Shown: one piece after another, positions 10,528 to 21,265 of the stretch
Layout of the letters: every line of letters starts with the position of its first letter
Numbering within the stretch: position 1 is the first letter of the stretch
Assembly: GCA_958450365.1 (NCBI GenBank)
Contig: CAUEEP010000580.1
Coordinates: 1-64,000, forward strand
Origin: Mesorhabditis belari
Taxonomy: Eukaryota > Nematoda > Chromadorea > Rhabditida > Rhabditidae
Direction of reading: 5' to 3'
Length of the DNA: 64,000 bases
Position numbers and translations under genes: made by a program
Notes under the pieces: model-generated
Database searches by the model: none
What the model was told of the DNA's origin: nothing
What the model saw: the letters and a program-made list of their open reading frames with translations, nothing else

Positions 10528-10882
10528 ATGAACTCCTCCCAAATTCTCTTCTTGATTCTGGTGCTCTCGACTCTGACCATCCTCACAGCACTACCGATTC
10601 CAGGTATGGCTTTAAGCTCAGACTTAGGCTTATTTATTTAATATTATAGGCTTATTTATATTTACATATTGTTGCTTTAAGTTACATATATTAAAGTTTC
10701 TAATTTACGATAAGGAAACCTGACTTAGCAAACTTAGCAAAAGCTTTGTTGATGTTTGAATTTTAGACCCTAACGGCCAGAGGATAGGCGATTTCCCAGA
10801 AGATTCGATTGTGAGTCGTCTTCGCCGCTATTGGTACACACACATTTGCACGTGTGAGTCATCTTGGTGGTCATCTTGGTGA
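10528..10882 (+). CDS. Small secreted peptide, two exons, 63 aa
   Basis: Exon 1 (10528-10603) encodes a clear signal peptide (MNSSQILFLILVLSTLTIL, then TALPIP). Exon 2 (10767-10882) follows a TTTTAG acceptor in phase and gives PDPNGQRIGDFPEDSIVSRL, then RRYWYTHICTCESSWWSSW and a stop. The 163-base intron has normal GT/AG borders. A dibasic RR lies before an aromatic, Trp-rich tail with two cysteines (CTC), so prohormone-type cleavage could release a 17-residue peptide. The family is not recognised. Neuropeptide-like or antimicrobial function is inference from layout only. It is followed by a second secreted-peptide gene. Confidence 0.65.
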
Positions 10883-11420
10883 AAAAACATAAAGTCATTC
10901 AAACTTTACCTACCTATTTCTTTTTGCACAATGTAAAATAAAAGATTTGGTTATTTTTCTTTGTGTTTGTGTAATCCAGAAAAGTTTTTACATTCTTCAA
11001 CAACGTGATTACGATAAAAAGTCGAAAACAATGGAAATCTCATGACTTTTATTAGAGAATTTAAATAAATGTTAACCATGGTACAAGTAAATAAGTACGC
11101 AATTTGTCAACCAACCCATTTCACTCTCTTCTGAAAAATGATCAATATTTGGTCTTGATTAAACACACCAAATAAGGCAACTTGAGCTTATATTGCCAAA
11201 ACCAAAGGTCAAACGAAAAGAAGCTAATCAAAAAGTGAAAGTTTACTAGTTACTGGAATCTAAAAGGTTGATAGATAAAGATTGATAAAGACAAACTTAT
11301 CGGGAAGTCCGCAACATTGGGTGTGGCCTTGAAAGCGCCAAAAACCGTATCCTTTTAGGTTTTTGAAAGAAAGTTTATTAGACCAGAACTTTTCACATCA
11401 ACCACAACCTTTTTGTTACA
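10883..11420. other. Intergenic, nothing recognised
   Basis: AT-rich sequence between two secreted-peptide genes. It is likely to hold the promoter of the second gene. No repeat or ORF of note. Confidence 0.4.
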
Positions 11421-11819
11421 ATGAATTTCTTTTTGGTCGTCATTTGCATGTCGTTCACCGTGGAGATTCTTGCGGGTTTGTTTTTGCTAGTATTAATGGA
11501 ATTGATTCGATTCGATTCATTGGGGACAGGTCTAGTATCCAACAAGAACAGACTAATCTATCGATCAACTACCCATTTGTATAGTTGTTTAGAAGAAAAC
11601 GCATCCTCAAACTTCATGCAACTGCTGGCCTCTCAACCCCCTCAACGACCCGTTCAACGGCCCACCCGTTCGTGGGTGTGGGTGCCTCCACCGCGACGAC
11701 GCAGCCGTCCTCGAGTCTACGTTCAGACTCGCTACGTACCCTATAATGTTTATGTGCCTTATTATGTCTCTCAACCAACTTATCGCCCATATTATTATTG
11801 CGGTTGTTATGGAAAGTGA
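11421..11819 (+). CDS. Secreted Pro/Arg/Tyr-rich peptide
   Basis: The start gives MNFFLVVICMSFTVEILA, a signal peptide. A likely intron (11476-11592: GTTTGTTTTT ... TTGTTTAG) joins phase 1 to EENASSNFMQLLASQPPQ, giving a 93-aa product. Without splicing the frame is also open (132 aa), so the intron is inferred. The mature part is rich in Pro, Arg and Tyr (RPVQRPTRSWVWVPPPRRR; RYVPYNVYVPYYV) and ends YRPYYYCGCYGK. Such basic, Tyr-rich secreted peptides occur among nematode cuticle-associated and immune effector peptides, but no named family is matched. Confidence 0.6.
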   Translation: MNFFLVVICMSFTVEILAGLFLLVLMELIRFDSLGTGLVSNKNRLIYRSTTHLYSCLEENASSNFMQLLASQPPQRPVQRPTRSWVWVPPPRRRSRPRVYVQTRYVPYNVYVPYYVSQPTYRPYYYCGCYGK

Positions 11820-13000
11820 TAGCTCAAGCATTATTTAATTTCTCTACTTATAGGGAGCGCCAAAATTTCTGCTAACTTTATTTTATGACCTATAACTTAT
11901 CCCGTTTTGTATTTTAAATTACAAATATGTGTTTTTTGCATGTTTTTGTATTACTTTTTAAGAGATTAAAGAGATTTAACAAGTGCAAAAGCAAACAAGG
12001 TTTACAAACGGATAACGTTCAGCGAGCTGCATAATAAGCGAATTTCTAAGATAATCACAGATTACTGGATACATGAAATCGAAAGTGCTAAGAGTTGTAA
12101 GAGCTATGATTCGTATCTCTCGAATCAGATTATCACAGTTGAAAAGCTCAAAGTCGCTTTGAGTCGAGCTTGAAGTGAGATTTCGGTGATCAAGTGCGTG
12201 AGCATGCCTTGAAAGCGTCTCAGCAAATGCATTGAAGCAAACAGAGAATTTTTTGAGTGTCGCTGTGTGCTTGACTCACTTGACTGCTTGAATGAATGGA
12301 TCGACCTGTGTACCGAGGTTTGATCATACAAAACGCGAACTTTGAAGGCTACAAGAGTTTTGATGAGTCGATCAATGAAACCAATTGTTTTTTGTTTCGA
12401 CAATTGGCGGAACTGAGAGAACATGGTCTTTCTTGGTTGACTCTTTGAGATGATCGAACCAAAAGATCATGAGATGATTGCTTGTTTCGATGAAATCTTA
12501 ACGGGTTCACACATCAAAGCTGCTGGAGTTAAAAGCTGCTAGATAAGATGAGAGAAAATGAGATCCGATTTCTTATTTGCACTGAGTGCAAATCAATTCC
12601 ACGGTGCTCTTTTTCACTGCTCGATTTTCAACGTTTACGGTCGATTTTTCCAATGAAGATCGTCGAATTTCGTTAGTTATCTTCATCAAATCAATGATTT
12701 GTGTGCCAAAAACCCAGGCAAAAACTTTCGGTTTCCCAGGCAACAAATAAATTAACCGTAAGCATTTGAATGACAATTTTCGTCATTGTGCTTTGTAAAA
12801 TCACGAGAATCAAAGATGCTTTCGAATTTGGCTGAATACAGGGCTGAATACCGGAAAATACATGAAATTTTTGTGCAGAAACTTTTGTGCAACGGTCATT
12901 CGAAACTTGTCCTAAAGATATTTTCCATAGGTTCAAAAGCTATATGAATGAAACTCAACTTATTAAAAAACATTCTTAAAATAAAAAAAAATGGCATACC
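11820..13000. other. Long gene-poor stretch
   Basis: No convincing coding exon, transposase piece or repeat array in about 1.2 kb. Minus-strand frames at 12125-12424 and 12573-12936 lack any family feature and are not supported. Confidence 0.4.
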
Positions 13001-13004
13001 CTAA

Positions 13005-13295
13005 AAGCACGTGAAGAAACACGATTATGCAATCAAGAGTTCCTTTTATGATTTGAAATAGCGACCAGTTCTCGGTGTTCAATACTTGAAACGATCACCA
13101 CCGAGTGTACGACCGAGTTGTGACTCTTTAAATTGAATGATGCATGATGAATGATGCATGGTGTATACAGGGTGCGTCATAAATACCCGCATCGCTTCCA
13201 AAAGTCCAGCTCAGCCAAAATGAAACGAATCTCTCTGCTTTTCTCATAGATAAATTTCGACTAGGTCTCCTGTAACAGTGTCCAATATTAAGTCA
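13005..13295. repeat. Inverted copy of 24945-25235 (MITE end plus flank)
   Basis: 13005-13165 is host-like flank that is the reverse complement of about 25075-25235. 13168-13295 is the end of the CAGGGTGCGTCATAAATACCC MITE. The MITE stops at 13295, where another TA-flanked element has inserted. Confidence 0.7.
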
Positions 13296-13360
13296 ATTAC
13301 CCTAAAGTCGCGAGTATAAGTTCTGTTTGGTTTTCGCATGCAAATTGACGGCTGTCTCCG

Positions 13361-13397
13361 GCGCGGTGTGTCGAGGGTTCGAACCCCGCTGCAGCAT
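13361..13397 (+). other. tRNA T-arm-like text (box B)
   Basis: GGGTTCGAACCCC forms a T-arm and matches the internal Pol III box B. No acceptable D arm or acceptor stem surrounds it, so it is a tRNA-derived relic inside the transposable element, not a gene. Confidence 0.4.
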
Positions 13398-13904
13398 AAC
13401 TTTTGCTTTTTAAGAACAATAATAGAAGTAAATTGAGGGTTATAGCAATTTATTGAGGGTCATAGCAATTTTATGCTGTTATTTGTTGCTCCGGGCGTGG
13501 CTCGGCGCGTCCGCTCCTCTCCGGTGCTCAGTCTTATGGCCCTGGCCTCTTCATCCGCTCCCTAGCCTCTTCATCCGGCCAAAGTCCACGTCGACGGTCG
13601 AAAGAGATGCTTTCCAGCGTCTTCTTCAACACTATCGTCTGGATGTATCCATGCACATAACAAATAGCAATGGTGATAGGCTGTCACCCTGTAGTATCCC
13701 GCGCTCCAAGAACAATAATAAAAGTTTATATGTCGTAGCCGATTATGAATGAAATTTTTTGGTAAATCTTTCTAGTAGAGCAACCCTTTAATGTATGAGG
13801 ACAATATTATATCATCCTGTAGCGAATTCAATTCTGCGTCGATTGGTACAAAATTTGTGAGTTTAGGTTAAAAATTACCGGCGCTACAACGTTTCATTCA
13901 AATT

Positions 13905-14212
13905 CCCCGTAGCCGATTATGAATGAGTGGGTCTAGGAGCGTCCAACCATCAAGTATTTGGTATCATTCAACGCAGAATCATTAATAATTATGTTAAATT
14001 TTTAAAATTAGAAAGATTTGATAAAAAGAGAAAAAATTAGAGCAAAAAACTGTTTGTTCAGGAGGAAGCCCCATAATTTTTCTTTTTATCCAATCTTTCT
14101 AATTTTAAAATTTAACATAATTATTAATGATTCTGCGTTGAATGATACCAAATACTTGATGGTTGGACCTCCTAGACCACTCATTCATAATCAGCTAAAT
14201 TCATAATCGGCT
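13905..14212. mobile_element. Foldback MITE inside the 13300-14317 element
   Basis: The left arm 13908-14035 and right arm 14080-14205 are near-perfect reverse complements (shared words GTAGCCGATTATGAATGA and CAACGCAGAATCATTAATAA). This makes a hairpin of about 130 bp per arm. Another copy of the outer end, TCGTAGCCGATTATGAATGA, sits at 13734-13753. Confidence 0.75.
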
Positions 14213-14551
14213 ACGACATATATAACAATAAAAATGTATAAAAACCCAACAAAAGAAATTCAAAGCAATTAAAGCAGGATGTAAATAAAGGCAGAACTTA
14301 TACTCGAGACTTTAGGGTAATAGAAGTCACTAACTTTGCAATCAAATGAAACAAGCATTTATTTCTCAGGCTTCTGTTGGTCGTCGACCCTTTTATACAG
14401 TAGCGGACATTAATTTACGATATTTTTCTTCTTATCATAATTTTTTTCTAAACGCGCAAATGAGCTAAAAATCAAACTAATTGTGTAAAAACAATTGTAT
14501 TTTGATAGTCTGAGTTCAAAAACTTAATAGCATTAAAAAATTCCTTTATTA

Positions 14552-15164
14552 GGTTGTCCCATAAAAATCCAGAGATTTTTTGTTTTAATCACTACTCGCT
14601 CACAACACTACGTTTTGTATTCATCTTTTTTTCCTTTTCATGCTAAAACTTTCTTCTTTCTTGCACTAGCATTCATTTTTTAGGGGTCGACGCGAAAAGA
14701 GAGTTGCAGTCGATCGAATGAAGTCAACTCGAGAAGAAATTCACGCCCAACTGCTCCAACGATTTTCAAGAGGGATTTCAGCGGCCAAAGCAACACAAGA
14801 AATCAATCAATTTTATGGCAACAAAATCGTTGGAACGAGTACTGCATAGGAATGGTTTCACTGTTTCAAGACGGGCAACACAAGGATCAAACGGAAGAGG
14901 AGAAGCGGCCGACCCCTGGAAAGTGGATCGATCGATTCTGAGGCGCCGATTCCTGCGAAGCCCCGATGGATCAACCGGAGAATTGGTTGGAAGTTACTGT
15001 GAATGGATGACTGTGTAGCGATGACTGCGAAAAGTGGAAAGAAATCGTAGAAAACAACGCTAAATTCCATATCTGGAAAATATATAATTTGATTCTGATT
15101 CTTCGTTGTTTCTATGTGCTAAAAATAAATGAAATTCAAAATCTCTGGGTTTTATGGGACAACC
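14552..15164 (+). mobile_element. Mariner-derived element, 613 bp, with transposase N-terminus
   Basis: Inverted ends GGTTGTCCCATAAAA, TA on both sides. The plus strand from 14718 reads a mariner helix-turn-helix domain (STREEIHAQLLQRFSRGIS; later EWFHCFKTG and RSGRP). One in-frame TAG falls just before EWFH, and the frame ends at TGA near 15000. The catalytic domain is deleted. The element sits inside older repeat sequence that shows GACATTAAnTTACGATATTTT on both sides (14408 and 15199). Confidence 0.8.
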
Positions 15165-15310
15165 TAATAGTTGTTCTATTTATTAAAAACTCGCGACGAC
15201 ATTAACTTACGATATTTTGAAAAAACGAATTCATTTTTGTTATGTTGATTTGCTATACTTTATTTTTTGTTTGTTTATAATTTAACCTTTATTTATTTTC
15301 AGTTTTAGAG

Positions 15311-15454
15311 ATGGGAAGAAGAAAAAAGGTGTCAACGGAGAAACGGGAGGGTGTGCTGCGACTTCACCAGCAACAGATCAAACAAGAGGCGATCGCCCAA
15401 CTTTTATCGATAACCCAGAGTACTGTCTTGTCTATTTTGGCTCTTTATCGTTAG
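15311..15454 (+). pseudogene. Tc1-like transposase N-terminal fragment
   Basis: A 47-codon frame starts MGRRKKVSTEKREGVLRLH, then AIAQLLSITQSTV, matching the paired-like helix-turn-helix of Tc1/Tc3 transposases (KR..IL.LH...S..AIA.LL.ISQSTV). It stops early. No catalytic part or terminal repeat was found. Confidence 0.65.
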
Positions 15455-15850
15455 CTCTCTTTACTTTACTTAACTCTTTATCGTTATCTTTACCGCTACT
15501 GTAGTTGAAGTTAGAAAAATTTTTACAAAAGTTCTTTTTGGAAAAGTGTTGAATGCTATTTTGGAGAGTTAAGATTTTCCCGCAAAATAAGCGATAAACC
15601 AAAGAAATAACTTAAAAAGAAAAGATTTTCAAGCTATGTCACGGTGGGAAATCGGAGTCAAAAATTGAAAAATGACAGAGAAAGCCACTCTTCAAAGAAT
15701 CGTATCGGAAAATTGTTCAGAGTTCATTTCGGTTTAGAAAAATGAATTTCCTCGGGTAAAAATATGTGAATTTTCCGAATTTCAAGTTAGTTTGAAGATT
15801 TAACGTCCGTGGCTCGTAAAAAAAAATGACTGTTTACGAAATTGCAAGTA

Positions 15851-16750
15851 CAGGTTGTTCCACAATTACTGATACCCCGACCCCTCATCATAAAAGCATT
15901 TAAATTGTCCAACGCGAGCGATTTATTGACTGTTTTTTAAGTTTTCTTGTTTGAAACATGTTTTCATTTAATAATATTTAAAAAATAGTCCTTTTTTAAA
16001 ATGGCCAAGCCCTCCAGCTTTTCGTGATTTGATCATTTCTTTTCACAAGAAAAGGTATTCCGGCACGGTCGATCACGTCAACGACTGGGAGTGACAAAAC
16101 AACTTGTTTTGCGAACATGCAAACGCTTTTAAGTCTCTTGGAACAAATCAGGATCGAAAGGGACATTGGAAGTCTTGTAACTTCGGCTGTTAAGACTGTT
16201 ATCAAGAACGTTCGCGAGAGAATAAGGCGAGAGATCTGTTCGTCAAATGGAAATGAAAGTTCCTGTGACTTCGATGCATCGAATCGTTCGAAAACGCTTA
16301 GGAATGAAAGCTTTCAAGAAAAACAAGTGTCACGGAATTACCGATGCTACAAAACTTAAGAGAACAGCATTGTGCTCAACTTCTTGCTCGGTTTCCTGGA
16401 AAAGCTCACCGAAGGATTCTTTTTCACCGATCGGAGAAAGTTTTTACGGTCCAGCAAGTGTTGAACAAGCAAAACGATCGAATTTACGGCATTTCTAATC
16501 CACACAAATCAGTTTCGCATTCTCTTCATCCGACCTCGGTGATGGATCTCCCCTACTTGCGTGCCACGGTCGACGACTTCCCGAAGCGCCTTCAGCTCTG
16601 TATCAACGCGAAAGGAGGACATATCCAATAATTGTTGTTTTTCCATTACTTTACTATCTAATTTGTTAAAAATAAAAGTTTCATCAAAGTTTTCTACTAA
16701 AAAGTTTTTTCAAGCTAGTTATCAGGTATCGGTAATTGTGGAACACCCTG
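15851..16750 (+). mobile_element. Tc1-like element, 900 bp, with broken transposase
   Basis: The ends are CAGGTTGTTCCACAATTACT and CAGGGTGTTCCACAATTACC, inverted, and flanked by TA. The plus strand contains Tc1-type transposase pieces in different frames: VTSAVKTVIKNVRERIRRE (16171 on), KVPVTSMHRIVRKRLGMKAF, RILFHRSEKVFTVQQVLNKQ and the C-terminal RATVDDFPKRLQLCINAKGG (to about 16630). The stretch with the second and third acidic residues is deleted between GISNPHKS and VMDLPY. Confidence 0.8.
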
Positions 16751-16752
16751 TA

Positions 16753-17415
16753 GTTTCTCATCACCTGGTAAAGCAGGTGAGTTGAGGGAAACAGGTGGAC
16801 GTCTTTGACTTTTACCGGGACAACTCTAAGTCTTGCAAGCCGCCTTACTCGTATTTGCTATATTTGCGTATTTGCTTCATAACGTAAAACGGATTTGCTC
16901 GTATTTTGAGAAAATAGGTTATCTAATTACCCAAAAATGTCCTACACAATCGACGTATCGGATCGTTGGGACTGTGAGCCGAATCGACTCAACGCCACCG
17001 ATTTAGCCAATCTTACTTTGATCGAAATGCAATCGATTATTGACTTGCATCAGAAATTGTTGTTTATAAGCGGTAGAAGCATATTGTTATCATTATATTA
17101 TTTCTCTGGCATAGACATGAAGTTTTTTAGCGGTTTTTAGCAGTTTTTTTAGCGGACTTGGGATTTGTTTTTAACTAAAATTAGTTTGGTAACTTTATTT
17201 AACAAATTTTCTATTTAAAATATGTATTTTTTAAAATCCCTGCGATTCGTTTGAATCAAACATCGATAGTAGACTTTTAAGATGGTCTTTGCTTTTTTGG
17301 CTCTACTAAGCAACTGTGCTTGCTGGGGTTTTTTTAAAAACGCAATTTATTGACAACAATAGGTAGCAACGGAGATTGCTCATGTGCTTTAAGTTAATCA
17401 CATCGATTCACACAA
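16753..17415. other. No gene recognised
   Basis: AT-rich sequence. The part at 17160-17275 resembles 25460-25650 ('ttagtttggta', 'aattttctatttaaaatatg', 'atccctgcgattcg'), so it is a dispersed repeat. The short ORF at 16937-17140 has no family match. Confidence 0.35.
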
Positions 17416-17423
17416 ATGATCTA

Positions 17424-18400
17424 CAGAGTGCCCCAAAATTACCCGAACCAACCTCCGTTTGCCGCGCTTTACTGTTTTGGCGCTTTTGGGTTGGCTATCT
17501 TTGCTATTTTTTGTTTATTATGTAAATTTTGACTTTCAAAAGTCTCATTGACTTATTAAAATTAATCTTTTCAAGTATGGTGAGCAAATTTACACATCCA
17601 GATTCGATTATCGAGCTTTTTCGGAGCGGAATCCGCGCAATTGAGATTTCTCGAAGGCTGATGGTTTGATTATCGAGCTTTTTATCGAGCGATTATCGCG
17701 GGAAGTCCGGTGGAGTGAGATTTCTCAAAGGCTGATGGTGAAAAAATCGGTCGTTTCCGAAACAATTCGTCGATATAATGATCTTGGAACAACTTCTGAT
17801 CGATTAGGCCGGACTGAAAAGCTACCGTGACAACGAAAAAGAAGCTCCGATGCAACGCGATAAAATCCCAACGGCAGGCCAACTGAAGGACTGAAGTTTT
17901 CTAAAGGATCAATGAGTCGAATCATGAAAAAACATTTGAACATGCAAGCCTACAAACTTGCGAAAACCAACTAACAAGCAACTAACAAGCAACCCAACTC
18001 CTCACAATCGATGCCAAAAGGAACGCGAAGACTGATCAAAAGACCTGATGCTACGATTGCAAATCCAGTTGCTGAACCCAGTTGCTTTTTTACTGAATGA
18101 TTCGTCAGTAAAAAAGATCGCCGAAAACGACTTTACTGACGAGAAGGTGTTCACCATCGAGCATGAATTTGAAACACTCAGAACAACAGGATTTATTCAA
18201 AAGCCAACTAAACCAAGTGTTTCCACGTTTCGTACCCGTCATGGTCTTCGCTGGAATCATTTCTGATAGGAAGACTCGATTCTTTTCCAATATCGGGGGA
18301 GCGGAAAATCAGGGAGCAAATTTTGGCAGCGCTACATACGTCCTATTTAAAATTGTGATGAACGGGAGCTTGCTTTGTTGCAAAATGTTATCGACTCGAA
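17424..18400 (+). pseudogene. Second Tc1-like transposase relic
   Basis: A possible terminal repeat begins at ACAGAGTGCCCCAAAATTAC. From 17577 the plus strand reads MVSKFTHPDSIIELFRSG and IEISRRLMV (Tc1-type DNA-binding domain). Later pieces in other frames are MSRIMKKHLNMQAYKLAK (17911 on), DFTDEKVFTIEHEFET (18130 on, containing the acidic DEK motif) and VPVMVFAGIISDRKTRFF (18232 on). Frames are broken repeatedly. No matching right terminal repeat was found. Confidence 0.7.
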
Positions 18401-18655
18401 TTCCTCTTGAATGCTTGGGGATCTTTCGCCGTGCGCAAGTGTCACATACCCAGCGAAATAGATCTTTTCCCTTTGAGCGGACTTTCATCGATTCGCCACC
18501 GTTGCAAATCCACGACTGGATGACTCCTTTGGTGACGAAATAATCGATTGCCGTCGATTTCCTTGACGCACAAATATCGGAGAAAGCGCATCGTCGTTAA
18601 AGTTTTAAAAAAAACGTTGGAGTTAATACAGTCCCGGAAATGCATTTTTCGAGGG

Positions 18656-18778
18656 GGCAAAATTTGCTCCCCCGATTTTCCTTTCGCTCCCCCGATAATC
18701 GGACCGCTCCCCCGATAATCGGACCGCTCCCCCGATAATCGGACCGCTCCCCCGATAATCGGACCGCTCCCCCGATTG
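18656..18778. repeat. 20-bp tandem repeat with internal palindrome
   Basis: The unit GCTCCCCCGATAATCGGACC is repeated about four times, followed by a partial unit. Each unit contains the palindrome CCGATAATCGG. The left border is an inverted copy of sequence at 18291-18335 inside the Tc1-like relic (CGGGGGAGCGGAAAATC and its complement). Confidence 0.85.
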
Positions 18779-18784
18779 GATATT

Positions 18785-19360
18785 GGATTCGGTATTGGAA
18801 AATTATTGGATTGGAAAAGTACCGAAGACTCCACTAATTTTTGTTCAACAGGGCGTGTAAGAATAAACGCAAATAATTACCTAAATATTTTGAAGAAGAA
18901 AGTACTGCCTTGGACACAAAATCACTGTGATCTTGCCCGATAGAACTTTGAACACATATGCAACTGGGTTTGGTATGGCGAGGGGGTTTCCCTTCAAATC
19001 CAAAACTCATAAAAGTTTAATTTTTCTAAAAACCTAAACATTCGTGGCTCACAAAGAATGGCGCTGATCTATTGTCACGAATTGGCTTTGGACTCTTTGA
19101 CTAACTCTTGAATCGAAAGCATCGACATCGTCCATAAAAAACACTACTTTTTTCTCACTACTGTTTGTTGTAGTTTTTTGTAGTTTTTTTGTGGTTTTTG
19201 TAGTTGCTACCTATTATTTATCAATAAATTTCGTTAAAAATTCTAGCAAGCATATGAGCAGAATGTTAAAAACCGAGAAATAAATCTAAAATGGTCAAAA
19301 GTCTCCTCTTATCAAGAGCTAAGTTACAAGAGCTATTTTTTCTAAGAGAAATTTGATCAT
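18785..19360. other. No gene recognised
   Basis: AT-rich, with runs of TAGTTTTTTGTAG. No coding or structural signal of note. Confidence 0.3.
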
Positions 19361-19364
19361 GAAT

Positions 19365-19500
19365 AAACAAATCTATCGTTAAGTCCAAGGCAAAACAAGT
19401 CTATCGTTAAGTTCAACACAAAACAAGCCTATCGTTAAGTCCAAGGCAAAACAAGTCTATCGTTAAGTTTAACGCAAAACAAGCCTATCGTTAAGTCCAT
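19365..19500. repeat. Tandem repeat of about 29 bp
   Basis: Four to five copies of a unit built on 'caagtctatcgttaagtcca' and 'caagcctatcgttaagttca' alternate, ending at about 19500. Confidence 0.8.
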
Positions 19501-19680
19501 CTTGAAATCCTAATTTTTAGCACCTTGCTTTTTTAAAATCTTTTGGATGCTATGTCATTTATGCGGCTACCCCAAAGAATCTCGGCCTCTACAAGCATTA
19601 TTTGTTTGTAATGCAGGTAAAAAAAGAAAATGCCTTTAAACATAATGAGAATATCAATTCAGTAATTTCTTTTCTTTTAG

Positions 19681-19960
19681 ATGATTGGAACAATTTGCGA
19701 TTTGGCTCTTGTCGATATCAGTTATCCCGTTATGACTTTTCCCGATTATGGCTTCGTTTTTCTCGGTTTTGCGACAAAGATCGGAATCGATGGAGGATGG
19801 CAAATCGTTCGTTTCTACGGTTCCAAACACTAGATACCAGCTTTTAGCTGATTATGTGGACTGTTGTTTTCCTATTTCGTGGCCATCATCGGGGTGACGA
19901 ATCTTTCAAAAGCAGCAATCCACTCTCTTTTACACACACCCATTAAGTCTGAAGCCAAGG
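19681..19960 (+). pseudogene. 7TM chemoreceptor-like fragment, N-terminal half
   Basis: After a TTTTAG acceptor the plus strand reads MIGTICDLALVDISYPVMTF, then PDYGFVFLGFATKIGIDGG. This is like the second transmembrane segment and loop of nematode serpentine receptors of the srh/sri type (D..L..P.....G). A further piece near 19880-19960 (FVAIIGVTNLSKAAIHSLL) is in a different frame. The gene appears broken up by the elements at 20.3-24.0 kb. Confidence 0.4.
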
Positions 19961-20129
19961 TAAAAGGCCGGTAAAAGATCTCTCGATCTCTCGATCTCAA
20001 AAATTGATCTTTCGGAAAACACTTATAAAAATATCATGTCAATAATCTGTAATTTTCAGTCGATCCCAAAAAAGTGTTAGTTTACTCATTGAATAACTGA
20101 ATGTGTTTTTGTTTGTCAAGTTTTTTTTA

Positions 20130-20250
20130 CATGATTAAAAGCTCCTTTAAAGCTCCTTTAAAGCTTCTTTATAGTTCCTATTTAGTTCCTTTAAAGCTCC
20201 TTTGAAGCTCCTTTAAAGCTCCTTTTATAGTTCCTATTTAGTTCTTTTAA
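20130..20250. repeat. Short tandem repeat (AGCTCCTTTAA)n
   Basis: Degenerate repetition of AGCTCCTTTAA and TAGTTCCTATTT units. Confidence 0.7.
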
Positions 20251-20445
20251 TCTTAAGAAAAAATCTTAAGACATCTAATCTTAAGAAAAAACATTGAGCG
20301 TTGATTTTAGATATTGTGTTAAACTACAGGGTGCGTCATAATTATTGCAACAAGATACTCAAGGCATTGCCACCAAGAAGTTTCACTGGAAGAAGATTTT
20401 TAAACAGAAACTTTATTTAACAGTAACAAATAAGGAAACAAGAGA

Positions 20446-20748
20446 TCATTCGATATGACCGCCTTTTGCCTTGATAACAGCCCTTAATCGGTTCGGATAT
20501 GCCTCCACTGCGGCCCGAACGTCATCTTGAGGAATCGCCTTCCATCCTTTGGTCAAAGACTTCTTCAAAGAATCCAAACTTGTGTGTTTTCGAGAGCAGA
20601 CATTAGCCTCTAAGATTGCCCAAATGGAAAAGGGGATCACATTGAGATCCGGTGAGTTTGGAGGCCATTCATCCTTGGTGATCACTGAGGGAAAGTTGGC
20701 ACACACACCAGTCCTGAACCGTCTTCTTCGTGTGAGTGGGAGCTCCAT
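20446..20748 (-). pseudogene. Tc1-like transposase C-terminal fragment
   Basis: 100 codons contain DEWPPNSPDLNVIPFSIWAI (the SPDLNP-type motif around the last catalytic acidic residue) and end RLRAVIKAKGGHIE. The N-terminal DNA-binding part and the first Asp are absent. It is of the same transposase type as the element at 15851-16750. Confidence 0.8.
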
Positions 20749-20789
20749 CTTGCATGAAGATCCAATTTTGATTGTTATTGGCTTTACAC

Positions 20790-21265
20790 GCCCATGACAT
20801 CACATTCTTGACATCACATTCTTGACATCACATTCTTGAAATCACATTCTTGACATCACATTCTTGACATCACATTCGTGCAGTGGCTTGCGAGAATACC
20901 GATAGGAGCCAAGTAATTATTAAATATTTATTCAGAATCTAGCAAGAAAATACAATAGAATAGAATCGTTGGTTCAGTGTTTCATAGCAATACAAAAAAC
21001 AATACGAAAGGAATACACGGAAGGAATATGAAAAGTGCCAATGTAAAGTGGGCTCCGTCCCTTTTATCCGTCCCTTTATCTTAAAAGCAATCTTTCAGAG
21101 GCGGGACAAGAAGATCAGACATTCAAATCAAAACATTAAATAAGATTTCACAGAAAAGAACCACTTTTCTGCACAACATTCTTCACATCAAATTCTTCAC
21201 ATCACGTTCTTGACATCACATTCTTCACATCACATTCTTCACATCACATTCTTGACATCACAAAC
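20790..21265. repeat. 15-bp repeat blocks (TTGACATCACATTC)
   Basis: Two arrays, at about 20797-20877 and 21178-21262, of 'cttgacatcacatt' units are separated by about 300 bases. Both lie within the 20327-21307 transposon. Confidence 0.8.

Larger units (their letters stand above)
13300..14317. mobile_element. TA-flanked element, 1018 bp, nested in a MITE
   Basis: The ends are CCCTAAAGTCGCGAGTATAA on the left and the reverse complement of CCCTAAAGTCTCGAGTATAA on the right, with TA on each side (13298-13299 and 14318-14319). The interior contains a further foldback (13905-14212). No transposase is recognised. Confidence 0.75.

Noticed and set aside
12125..12936. Minus-strand reading frames of 67-99 codons
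   Set aside because: No splice context, domain or compositional sign of coding; expected by chance in this AT-rich stretch.
18656..18778. CRISPR-like array
   Set aside because: The repeats are directly adjacent with no spacers, and the genome is eukaryotic.
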